Source of the DNA: Asterella californica
Lineage: Eukaryota; Streptophyta; Marchantiopsida; Marchantiales; Aytoniaceae
Assembly (NCBI GenBank): GCA_036924285.1
Contig: JAYKYS010000004.1
Span: forward strand, 22,042,001-22,106,000
Direction of reading: 5' to 3'
Length of the DNA stretch: 64,000 nucleotides
In this document: piece after piece, positions 22,648 to 32,342 of the stretch
Position numbering within the stretch: position 1 is the stretch's first letter
How the letters are laid out: every line of letters starts with the position of its first letter
Made by a program: the position numbers and the translations under genes
Notes under the pieces: model-generated
The model's input: only the letters and a program-made list of their open reading frames with translations
Database searches by the model: none
Told to the model about the DNA's origin: nothing

Positions 22648-24640
22648 TGTGGTGCCCACAATTTACAAGATGTATGAATTTTTGAAATTTTTGAAGTTAA
22701 TCACATGTCCGTGTAATTGAAATAACCTGGTTGCTTAAGAATACATCTTGCTTAGAAGGAAGATGGTCTTAAGAACTTTTTGTAAGAGAAGTCGACTTCT
22801 TCCGAAGACAGAAGAAGGACATCTTCCGAGAAGACGTCTTCCCGATCAGGTCTTCGGAAGACGGAAGACGAAAGACGCGTGTCTTCCAGAAGACAGCGAT
22901 AGCGACAGCGACCGCGACTGCATGAACATCAACCACGTACCACCCAGTAGGAGGGTAGGTGTACCTACCAGGTAGCCCAAGGTAGTAGGTAGGTCAGGTA
23001 GGTCGAAGAACCCCCCTAACTGCGCAAGAAGATACGGGAGAAGTGCATTAGCGCATAATCATCACCTGCTTCCCGCATCGAAGGCATTAGCACAGAAGAT
23101 TGAGTAGGCGGTGCCGAATTGAATTAAGAGGTGCCGAATTGAGTGAGGAGGGCCAGCAGAGTGAAATCGAGGTCAGCTAGGATCGAATTGCAGCTAGAGA
23201 GAAAACGAGGACGAATTTCTGAGAGTAGGAAGCACCTTCGAGCTGAAGGAGTCTCTTATAGACTCTCGGAAGCAAACATTGAAGGGCGATTGAAGAAGAA
23301 TCTGAGGTGGAGCCCTGATCGATTGAGAAGCAGCAAGACATTGACGATAGAAGCAACTCTGTGAAGTCACATTGGAGTTGAGGTGGAACCGGAAGCGCGC
23401 AGAAGACTGAAGGCACTAAGGGAAGCAGGCAGAAGACTGTTTGAGGTTCTTACCATGTTCTCTTCCTTTCCCACCGCTTCTCACCTCTTGTTTAGTATCC
23501 CCTGCGCTTCCCCGGTTGTTTGCAAAAAATCCATCGATCATTTTTCCCATCCCGTATTTTCTTTCTGTGGAATTGGACGCGGAAGCGCTGTCCAATTTTC
23601 GACAGTCATCTTCTCGCTTCTTCTCGAGCTATAATCGAGCTTCCCTGTTTGTCGTTCTCAAATTCGATCCCTTAGCTATCAATTTCCTTACCCTACCGCA
23701 CCTCTACTCCCGAATCCCTAGACAGAAGACGCTTCTGAAACCTGAACATCTTCGGAAGACGCTTCTGGATGTTTGAAATCTTCGGAAGACGACTGTGTGT
23801 AATTCGTATCAAGAGTGGATTGGATTTGCTTTTGTGTTGAGAGAGGTTTGGTACGAATCCTGAGTGACTTGGTGAGTTGTTTGTTGTTTCGAGAAGCTGA
23901 AAGTTGGGAACCAGGCATGTGCCTCTCGATCTTCCAAGCTTCTCAAATCCACATCTTCCTAGAGAGACTAGAAGGTTGGAAAGGCTGGCAGAATGCACGA
24001 GAAGACGTGAGGGTCCTTTACGGTCTCTTCTGTCAGACCCATAGCAGCCTATTCCTTCTTCTTCCCGAACTTAGAAGAGAGATGTGAGAAGTCTTGCTGG
24101 CAGAATCTGGAGAGAATGGTCGAGGGTCATGTCTTCCCATCATGAAGCAAGCTTCTTCTGAGTGTGTATGAGAGGTGAGGAGTCAGAAGAATAGAGTATG
24201 AATGTCTTATATCCGTTGTGAGGTTAGATTGCGTGTCGGAAGCAGAAGACATGTAAGACCAGTGAAGGGAATGGTTGCGGGAAGTCTTCTGAGAATGTTA
24301 TTGAATCGGAAGCTGTACCGGGAGTCTTCCTGGAGGCCACTGTCACAGTAGGAGCTCGCGACCATCTTCTGAACTTTTCATACAATCTGCTTTTCGCATA
24401 TCTTGTATCTTCTGTTAGGAAGTATGATGTAATGCAAGGTGGGTTGTCTTCTTAGGAATCCATGCAATGCCTTGCTTAGTTAGGATTGGTTAGATATAGC
24501 TCAGAAGATGAGAAGAGCTTAGGAAGCGTTGTTAGAATCTCGGAAGACGGAGTAGCTATCTTCTGGAAGACTAGATTCGTCTTCTGAGAGTAGAAGTTAG
24601 ATTGTGAGAACTTGGGAAGGATTGAGCCTTCGACTCACAG
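22648..24640 (+). repeat. Family 2 3' LTR (copy 2a), right edge uncertain
   Basis: The LTR starts TGTGGTGCCCACAATTT, directly after a purine-rich GTGAGGGTGGACGTA. The same start is found inverted at 27840. At 22804-22894 there are eight GAAGAC/GTCTTC sites in 91 bases, followed by GTAGGTAGGTCAGGTAGG repeats. Copy 2b matches only to about 23080. The sequence from there to about 24640 keeps the same motif bias and has no coding frame, so I include it tentatively. I could not find the 3' terminus. Confidence 0.6.
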
Positions 24641-24654
24641 TAAGTACGTGTGGC

Positions 24655-26019
24655 TTAGTGCAACAGAGCTTCAAGTATGTCGATGCATCCTCGAGGGTTG
24701 GTGTTACCAGCAGCAGAGTTGGCCGAGGTCAAACCCTTCATCAAGGAGTTGGGTCTCGACTTCTTCCTGTGGGATTGGAACCTCACCGACCAGGATCTTC
24801 TGGAGGAGGTTTGGGCAGCATTACCAGGCTGTAGTGGCTTCTCTTGAGCCATCGCCCTCTTCTCCACCAACTCCATAGCTGGTTGGATCTCTGAGTAGAA
24901 GAAGGCACTAAACTCCTCCAGCCTTCTTCCCGCGGAAGACAGACTCATCCTCACGATCCGGACGGAGGTGTCTTCCTTGTCTTCCAGAGGCAAGGATGCC
25001 TCTTCTGCTGCTGTGACCTTTTGCTTCTACGTGCGAGAAGAAACTACTCTTCTCATCTTCCGAGGTGGAAGATCCCTCCCCATGTCAGAAGCGGTCCTCT
25101 TTACTACGCTTCTTCGCATTGCAGTAGGAGTGTCCATCCAACCTTCATCTTCTAGAGTCTTCAGAAGACTCCTCGGTGTTGCAAAAGCGGTCTTCTGCGT
25201 AGTTCGAGTACTTAGTGGCTCCTCTTGAGAGTCGGACTCCGATTCAGAGTGAATAATCGAGGAGGTGGTCTTCCTAAGCACACTCCTAGGACCCATCTTC
25301 CTTGATGATGTCGCGTCTTCTGACCCACTGGAGTCGTCTTTTCTCACTAAAAGTGTCTTCTGATGAGTACCTGACCTCATCTGCGACATCAGAGTGGTAG
25401 AGAGAGTCGTGGCCGCTGCTCGGTCGTCTTCTCCTGAGATCTCTTCCTTTACCTTGTGCTGCCATGTTGGCCCATACCTCGCCAACTGATCTTCTATTAG
25501 GTCCCCATTGGACACGTACATGTAACAGAGGAACGGAGTAAGGTGTCCTCCGCCGGGGTGCCTAAGTACACCATCTCTGCCTGCACATATGCATGGAAGA
25601 ACGTGCCCCAGTTGATGGGCAACCTTTCCCAAATGGTTTCTAGGAATTCCACGTCTTGGTCTCCAAGGTACCTCATCTTTTGCATTTTTCCTTTGGGAAA
25701 GAGGTGAAGGAACAGCGTCGCCAAAAGATGCTTTTGCGGCTCCTAGTAAGCTTCGACCTTCCATCCGTTTCTTCCATACCTGTCCTCCCGGAAGAGACAA
25801 GTTGTGCTCCCATGCACATGCCACCTCCTCGAGATCATTGGTAGGATCTTCTTCTCTAACTCGTACCCCTTGTTCTTTGCTTCTGACATGTGGAAAGCCA
25901 TACGCCACCATTCTGCTGTCCAGGAAGATGATCTTCTCCGGACAACTCCTGCCTTCATAGGTACACGGTTGCGGGGAGGATTCGGTCTGTGCACCCTGAT
26001 GCGGCAGGAAGAAGACCAA
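24655..26019 (-). pseudogene. Gag-like or plant-mobile-domain-like transposon frame, broken
   Basis: Minus-strand frames overlap and must be read in sequence. Near 25960-25740 there is SWTAEWWRMAFHMSEAKNKG, then the frame ending 25497 gives FLETIWERLPINWGTFFHAY. The frame ending 25027 follows with LTPFLCYMYVSNGDLIEDQL and a Ser/Arg/Lys-rich tail. The frame 24993-24655 gives EEFSAFFYSEIQPAMELVEK. The Trp-rich helical part resembles gag or mobile-domain proteins of plant elements, but I do not recognise a named family. GAAGAC-rich DNA encodes it. Two frameshifts at least are needed, so it is not functional as it stands. Confidence 0.5.
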
Positions 26020-26369
26020 AAGAAGGTAGAAGCGCTGGAAGCCAACCTCCGCACCACGGAGAAGCTCGCAGCGAAGTACAAGGCGGAAGTAGCCGCTTCT
26101 GCCAAGGAGTTAGCGCAGCTGAGAAAGAGCAACCAGGAGTTGCAAGCGCATTTATAGCAACATGACCAAGAGGTTCTGCGAGTCAGAGGTAAGATCACCA
26201 CCCTCGCAGAGGAGAAGATGATGTGGAAGACACTACAAGAAGCTGTAGAAGCACAGACTGCGGCCGAGAAGACGCAGCAAAAACCAGCAGAAACCAGCGG
26301 AAGCTCGTGCGCAGGGGTTGCTAGCTCAGACGATGGAAGTACTCCGCAAGAAGTTCAACTTCACCGCTG
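25976..26369 (+). pseudogene. Coiled-coil gag-like fragment
   Basis: On the plus strand the frame reads MRQEEDQKKVEALEANL and continues as a charged heptad-type helix (AKELAQLRKSNQELQAHL) to a TAG at 26156. The same frame stays coiled-coil-like after the stop (LAEEKMMWKTLQEAVEAQ) to 26369, where a family 1 LTR begins. It faces the opposite way to the gag-like frame on its left, with a join near 25975. It could be the C-terminal coiled coil of the same protein, inverted by rearrangement. Confidence 0.45.
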
Positions 26370-27009
26370 TGTCGTGATGTGAAACATTTCACATAGTAAA
26401 TGATTCACCTCTCTGCTAGGAATTAGTCTCTCTGAGTGAAATTAAGACGTCAGAGAAGTCGATTCTGGAGGCTGTGCACATTGACGGCTACGGGTTACGC
26501 TTCTACTCTGACACTTGGGAGTTAATAGCGGTAGAAGTTAGCTTAATGTTACTCCTAGTCCTTCATGCATATATTAACACAGTTGTGTTATACGTTTTAA
26601 GTCCTAGTAGGCTGATAGTATGCTAGTTATCTTGTTCAAGTGACTTCTTACTTGTCTATGATGTTCAATGTACGTAACTTAAGGCTTTCATGCTGATAGG
26701 GGTTTAAGCTCATGGGTTGTACTTACTTGTCGCCCATGCACGCTTTCTAGCTGGTTTAAGTTATCTTTCAGAGTTGCGTGTCATTTTAAGTAATTTAAGA
26801 TTTACGCTGGCACTTTAGGGAACTTGACGTGGTAGCCTATGAGTGGAATTAAGTTACCACATGGTTTAAGGCTCAAAAGGACAACCAAGTGGAGCTATGA
26901 ACTCCTATTGGTTTGTTTTTGTCTTTTGTAAAACTCTAATTTAGAAACAGAGATCTAAAGGAGAGTTCGAGCATTTGGTGAGGACATTGCAAAATCTGAG
27001 AGTACAGGA
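26370..27009 (+). repeat. Family 1 LTR, truncated (LTR D)
   Basis: The LTR starts TGTCGTGATGTGAAAC at 26370, directly after the coiled-coil frame with no polypurine tract, so its left edge is an insertion site rather than the end of an element body. It follows the other LTRs for 640 bases to CTGAGAGTACAGG. There it joins antisense RT sequence. Confidence 0.83.
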
Positions 27010-27431
27010 AGACCATCGAACCTCAGTGATGTTGCTACAATCATTTATTCTTGCTATAGCATCTACCTTCTTTGGGTTCGGACGCCTTCCAAAAGTACCA
27101 CACAGATGACTTACCACCACAATCTCTAACATTCCAAAGTGAGATTTGATACCTGACAGAGTTAAGTGTACCTCCTCCAAACGCATCAAAATCTTTTCCA
27201 CATCCCGAATGTGGTCTACAACGAACTTTCTGCATCCATCAGAAGTCACAACTTCGTCTTTGTCTTCCACCGGATAGCCTTTCATGAGAATATCATCCAG
27301 AAACGAGATAGTGACCTCATGTACAAACTCTCGTAACACCTTATGCATCGTATTCTGCATATGGGCTACTGAGTTTGTCGCATCTTGTAGATGCTGCTTC
27401 TACTTTGGGGCTCTCAAGTCCTCTTGAGGTG
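27010..27431 (-). pseudogene. Family 1 gypsy reverse transcriptase fragment
   Basis: The minus-strand frame 27360-26941 contains the catalytic box in VTISFLDDILMKGYPVEDKD, then FVVDHIRDVEKILMRLEEVH and SHLCGTFGRRPNPKKVDAIA. It is the only family 1 fragment here that keeps the DD box. The last residues of the open frame run into LTR D and are not RT. At its 5' side (27431) it meets the truncated end of a family 2 LTR. Confidence 0.87.
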
Positions 27432-27840
27432 ATGATTTTGCGCTAATGCGCTTCTCTCATATCTTCTCGTGTAGTTAGGGGTTCTTCAACCTACCTGACC
27501 TACCTACTACCTTGGGCTACCTGGTAGGTACACCTACCTTCCTACTGGGTGTTGCGCGGTTAGGTGTATGTAGTCGCAGTCGCAGTCCTGTCATTGTCTT
27601 CTGGAAGACACGCGTCTTCCGTCTTCCGTCTTCCGAAGACCTTGTCGAGAAGACGTCTTCTCGGAAGATGTCCTTCTTCCGTCTTCGGAAGAAGTCGACT
27701 TCTTACAAAAAGTTCTTAAGACCATTTTCCTTCTAAGCAAGATATATTCTTTAAGCAACAAGGTTATTTCAATTACCCGGACATGTGATTACTTCAAAAA
27801 TTTCAAAAATTCGTACATCTTATAAATTGTGGGCACCACA
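27432..27840 (-). repeat. Family 2 3' LTR, truncated (copy 2b)
   Basis: On the minus strand this starts TGTGGTGCCCACAATTT at 27840. It follows the LTR at 22648 for about 410 bases, including the GTCTTC/GAAGAC cluster and the GGTAGGTAGG repeats. It ends after GCGCAAAATCATCACCT, where family 1 RT begins. Confidence 0.85.
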
Positions 27841-29040
27841 TACGCCCACCCTCACATGTTTACGTCCCCACAAACATCAAAGCTGGTTCACATCCAATAT
27901 TTCTTGACACGTCACCCATTAACGTGGGTGGTCATCAACGTACCATCTAACTCTTCCAACGGCAAGGAACCATTGGTGAAGACCTCCAAGACTCGGTACG
28001 GATCCATCCAGCGAAGATGAAGCTTCTCATGGAACTTAAGATGCATGTTGTCGTACAGAAGAACCAAATCTCCATCTGCGATGGTCATCTTCTTCAGCTT
28101 GCCATCATAGTTCACTTTACGTTGTGCTTGCATTCCTGTCTTCTTCGAACTCCACAAAGTTCAGAAGATGTTGCTCCTGGCTTTCCTCTTCTTCCATGCG
28201 TTCGGTTACGGCTAACGTGTAACGATGGGGACAACAGGTGTCATTCCATAGGTTAGATAAAAGGGTGTTTTCTGGGTCGTGACCTTGGGTGAAATCCTGA
28301 AAGCCCATAACACAGATTGAAGCTTCGTGTCTCAGTCATATGCATGGTTAACAGTTATCTTATTCAGAATTTTACAAAGAAGATCATTCGACTTCTCTGT
28401 CAGACCGTTAGCTTTCGGGTTGTACGGTGTCGTCTTCCGATGCTTTGTCTTGAAGTACTGGGTCAAGAGGAAAATAGTCTCATTTAAAAAATGAGTATCC
28501 CTATCTGATACTAGTTCCAGCGGGCATCCGTATCGAGTGATAATGTTGTGCTAGAGGAATCTGGCTACCACTGCAACGTCGTTCTTCCTTGTGGCTTCGT
28601 CCTCTATCATTTTGGTAGCATAGTCGGTAGCTATCAAAATGTACCGTGCTCGCGTTCTTCTAGCCACCAGAACGATAGGTCCAACAAAATCGATTCCTCA
28701 CTTTTCAAAAGGAGCCAGTGGGAGAATGGGAGTACGAGGCCATCTAGTAGTAGCTGTTGGTCTTCCCACCCTCTGGCACGCATCACAATTCTTGATCTCT
28801 TGAAAAGTGTCTCTGTATATGGTCGGCCACCAGTAACCGGCGTCCAACATCTTCTTCACCGTGATCTTCAGTCCATAGTGACCCCTAGCATCTTCGTAGT
28901 GAAGACCCGTGATCACTGGCTTAATCTCTGAAGGCTCAAGGTATCTCCTTAGCTTCTCGTCATATCCCTTCCTAAACAGGATACCCTAGAAGATGGCGTA
29001 AGGACCTGTCTTGTGTAAGAAGACAGCCCTCTGCTCGGCA
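27841..29040 (-). pseudogene. Family 2 gypsy integrase (copy 2b)
   Basis: On the minus strand this is the counterpart of 21401-22600. The zinc-binding part is at 28698-28916 (LHYEDARGHYG...CDACQRVGR). The core lies at about 28320-28690 in broken frames, and the C-terminal domain is at 27912-28308 (KFHEKLHLRWMDPYRVLEVF, ending before THVNG). Several stops and a short deletion in the C-terminal part make it non-functional. The adjacent LTR start at 27840 fixes the 3' end of the element. Confidence 0.87.
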
Positions 29041-29080
29041 TCCAATCCCTCAGGATACTGTTGGTCTTCCAAGAACTTCT

Positions 29081-29821
29081 TTAAGTCCTTGAAGATCGAT
29101 TCTTCTGTGGAAGTCGCAAAGACCGGATCAGAAGGACTAGTCTCGTCTTCCGGGAAGTAGACGGTACTCCCCCCTCAGATGAGAGTATCTCTGTAGAAAC
29201 TGAAAACAGCTTCTCGTCAAGGAACTCGTCTTCCACTTCATCTTCTCGTCGCTCCGTCTTCAATCTGGATAGATAGTCAGCATTAACATGCTGTCTTCCA
29301 AGCCTGTACTCAACCGTGTAAGTAAATTCCCGGAGTAGAAGAATCCACCTAGCTATCCTACCAGACAAATCTGTTTTTTTCACTAGATATTTCAAAGAAA
29401 AATGATCCACATAGAAGACAAACGGATTAGCTAGAAGATAGTGCATAAACTTCCTACAGGAATAAATCATGCCAAGACACTCCCTTTCAGTTGTAGAGTA
29501 CTTCTTCTCTGCGTCACTGAGTTGTCTTCTCGCATAGTTGATGGGATAATCGTTCTTCTTCTCATCTTTTTGACTCAATACCACCCCTATGACGAAAGTA
29601 GAAACATCCACATAAATGTGGAAGACTCTCTCCCAATCAGGTGGCCTTAGGATAGGAGATTCTGACAAAAATCTTTTCATTTCTTCGAACGCTTCCTGCT
29701 GCTCAAAAGACCAAATGTAAGGTTCATCCTTCTTCAGCAACTTGGTAAGTCTTCCTGCTACCTCTGCGTACCTGTCAATAAACCTCTTGTAGTATCTTAC
29801 GTTGCCCAGGAAGCTTCTCAA
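29081..29821 (-). pseudogene. Family 2 gypsy RNase H (copy 2b)
   Basis: A 246-residue open frame covers the RT connection and RNase H: RSFLGNVRYYKRFIDRYAEV, HIYVDVSTFVIGVVLSQ, KKYSTTERECLGMIYSC, FVFYVDHFSLKYLV and NADYLSRLK. It is the longest undamaged RNase H stretch among the copies in this window. Copy 2a is about 8.4 kb away in the opposite orientation. Confidence 0.9.
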
Positions 29822-29826
29822 CTGAG

Positions 29827-30720
29827 TCAGGTTAGCAAGTGATGAAGTTTCATGATGACTTCCACCTTAGCACAATCGACTTCTATACCTCTTCCAGAAA
29901 TCCTATGTCCTAGCAAAATTCCTTCTGACATACCAAAGAAGCACTTCTGAGAGTGAAGAGCCAAACAATGCTCTCTACACTTCAAAAAACACTTCCTCCG
30001 AAATATCAGATGATCTTCTTTCGATCCAAAGACACAAAAATCATCCAAGAAGATCTCCATGAAAGTGTGAAGATACTCCTTGAAGATCATAATCATCAGT
30101 CTCTGGAATGTGGCGGGTGCGTTGCATAAACCAAACGGCATCTGGTTATATGCGTACGTGCCCCAATCAGTAGTGAAAGTGGTTTTCGACTTGTCTTCTT
30201 CTCTGACTGAAACTTGGTTGTATCCAGAATACCCATTCAGGAGGCTGTAGAACTCATGTCCTGCTACCTGGTCTAACACAGAATCGATGAAGGATAAAGG
30301 ATGATGATCCTTTTTCGTGACCAAGTTCAGCTTCCGGAAGTCTTGACACACTCGAATCTTACTTGTCTGCTTCTTCGACATGATGACAATAGAAGCTACC
30401 CACTCACTACTAAGTACTAGGAAGATGACTCCCGCCTTCAAGTATTAATCGATCTGATCTTTCACCAGAAGCGAGTACTTGGAGTTGAGTCGATACTGCC
30501 TCTGCCGTGCAAGAACAACGCCTTCCAGCAAATCAATGCGATGCTCTCCCAACTCTCGAGGTACGCCCTTCATGTCTTCTACGGTCCAAGCAAAGACGTC
30601 CTTGAACTCTGTCAAAAGTTCTCTAAAATCTTCCAACTGCTGGGCCTCAATCACCTTGGAAAGCTTCAGCTTCTTCCCAGGAGCGACCTCCATTTCTTGA
30701 AGATCATCAGGGTTTATCAT
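29827..30720 (-). pseudogene. Family 2 gypsy reverse transcriptase (copy 2b)
   Basis: The frame 30441-29827 holds RVCQDFRKLN, FYSLLNGYSGYNQV, MPFGLCNAPATFQRL and the FLDDF box, then LGHRISGRGIEVDCAK. The lead-in EFKDVFAWTVEDMKGVP lies in the frame upstream and is cut from the RT by a TAA at 30445-30447. The polymerase core from there to 29827 is open. Asp replaced by Asn in the LNGYSG motif (LDGYS in the other copies) probably removes a catalytic Asp. Confidence 0.88.
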
Positions 30721-31707
30721 TCCTTCAGTGTGACGGTACTCACTGGCACTAAAGTATTCCGGTTTGGGAGCTTCTTCCGGTTCAGATTCGTCTTCTGGAA
30801 GATCAACTGTCGGATCTTTTGAAGAGAAGACGGTACTTTCATCTTCTGGAAGACCAACTGTTAGATCTTCCGAAGGAAAGACGGTACTTTCATCTTCTGG
30901 AAGCTCTTCTTCCGTAATTTCGTAGCACTCAATGTATCCACAGATCACTTCTTCTGCTATCTCTGCTACTTTTGTAGTACACAAGTTATTCACCACAAAC
31001 TCATCATATTGTTCATCAATGTCAGAAGACGCATCTGAGTCTTCTGACGTGTACTCCTCAGTCGTAGAGGGAGTTTCACCTTGATGTCCAATCTTCATCC
31101 AAGGAAGTGAGACTTTGGTCTTTTCACTTGGCTTGGGTGTAGGATTGGGAAACCTCAAACGATGTCTTCTCCAATCAGTACTTACATTTGTAGCATACAA
31201 CCATGGTCTTCCTATCAACACCTGATATCCAACCTTAGCTACAGGTCGCAAAATGATGTAAATGAGGTAAAAAGATACTCCCCAAATTACCGTCAAGACA
31301 TCTTTCAGTTGCCCCAAAGGTCATCTTCTGGTTTGGTCCGTCATTCTGAGGATTCTCGGAGTAGGCTGAAACTCAGTGGAGCCTAGGGCATGCGCAGTTG
31401 CTTCAGTCATGATGTTAACTCCGGAGCCGGAATCAATGGGTACTTTCTTCAGAAGACAGCCATGGATCTCCAGATCAAGTTTTGAAACTCTCAAGTCCTC
31501 ATGCTCTATCCTTAGGATCGGGGTACTCTGGGGAAGTTTAGCTATTCTTCTCTTCCTCGATCCTCGAAGGACAGACTGTAACAACTTCCTGTAACCAGCA
31601 TTGTCATCCAAAAGCTGTTGGAACGTTATATCTGTCTTCTGATTCCACAAGTCTCGCAAGAAGTCATAAGGGGATCGCTTCAGAAGAGTGACTGGTGTTT
31701 CCAACAA
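30721..31707 (-). pseudogene. Family 2 gypsy protease region (copy 2b)
   Basis: The frame 31707-31321 runs from a basic, gag-like segment (RGSRKRRIAKLPQSTPILRI) into the protease site PIDSGSGVNIMTEATAHALG and ends at a TGA. The frame 31317-30445 continues with LIGRPWLYATNVSTDWRRHR and the acidic DEST-rich linker. This copy extends further 5' than copies 2a and 2c, which begin just before the protease. Confidence 0.87.
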
Positions 31708-32342
31708 AGAAGATGTAGTAGCTGCTTCTTTGGATGGAAGACCAGAATGGTGTCTTCTCTCGACTGGAGCTGTTTCCGTGAGACAGGAGCTGCCGTAGTC
31801 GGTGGAGGAAGCTGCTGTACTATCTTCCGTCGCTTCTCCAGCTCTTCTTGCATGATCGCTTCAACTTCTTACCTAATGTCAAGAGCAAAGTACTTCAGAT
31901 CTTCTCGGTCGTAAGCAGGAGAAGAAGGTCGCTCAAGGGAGGATGACCTCTCCTTACGCTGCTTCTTCTTCTTGATCTCCTTCTGACGAGATTCTGACTT
32001 CTCTTTGCTTCTGGTACTTATCTTGAATACTACTTTATCCAGGACTTCTTCTGGAGGCCAATTGTCTGAATCCGGACAAGGGCTCCAAATAATGTCATCC
32101 GTCAAAGTGAAAGAGGAAGCTGTCTCAAGAGACTTCGTCTTCTGAGCTACAGTCGTCTTCTGCGGCTGAGGTTCTTTTTCTTCGCGCTTCCCGAGGTCTG
32201 GTTCGTCTTCCTCTATATGAAGACAATCTGTACAATCCCCAAAATCTTCTTCTTTTATTGTGATGTGCTGTACCACTGCTAGCTCGAGTTTAGAAGCTGA
32301 TGCGACTTCTGCAGGAGGCGTGGTCTCTACAAATCTAACCAT
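31708..32342 (-). pseudogene. Family 2 gag C-terminal region (copy 2b), 5' end truncated
   Basis: The frame 32342-31869 (157 residues) has an acidic start (TIKEEDFGDCTDCLHIEEDE), a middle with WSPCPDSDNWPPEEVL and a Lys-rich run KEIKKKKQRKERSS. A stop lies at about 31869, and the frame then resumes towards the protease. It occupies the gag position but shows no zinc knuckle. Sequence above 32345 turns abruptly AT-rich, so the element is cut there and lacks a 5' LTR. Confidence 0.6.

Noticed and set aside
22804..22894. Regularly spaced GAAGAC/GTCTTC motifs as a CRISPR-like array
   Set aside because: Spacing is irregular, units are only 6-10 bases and the context is a plant retroelement LTR.
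12406..27009. LTR A and LTR D as the two ends of one element
   Set aside because: They face opposite directions and the bases flanking them do not match as a target duplication.
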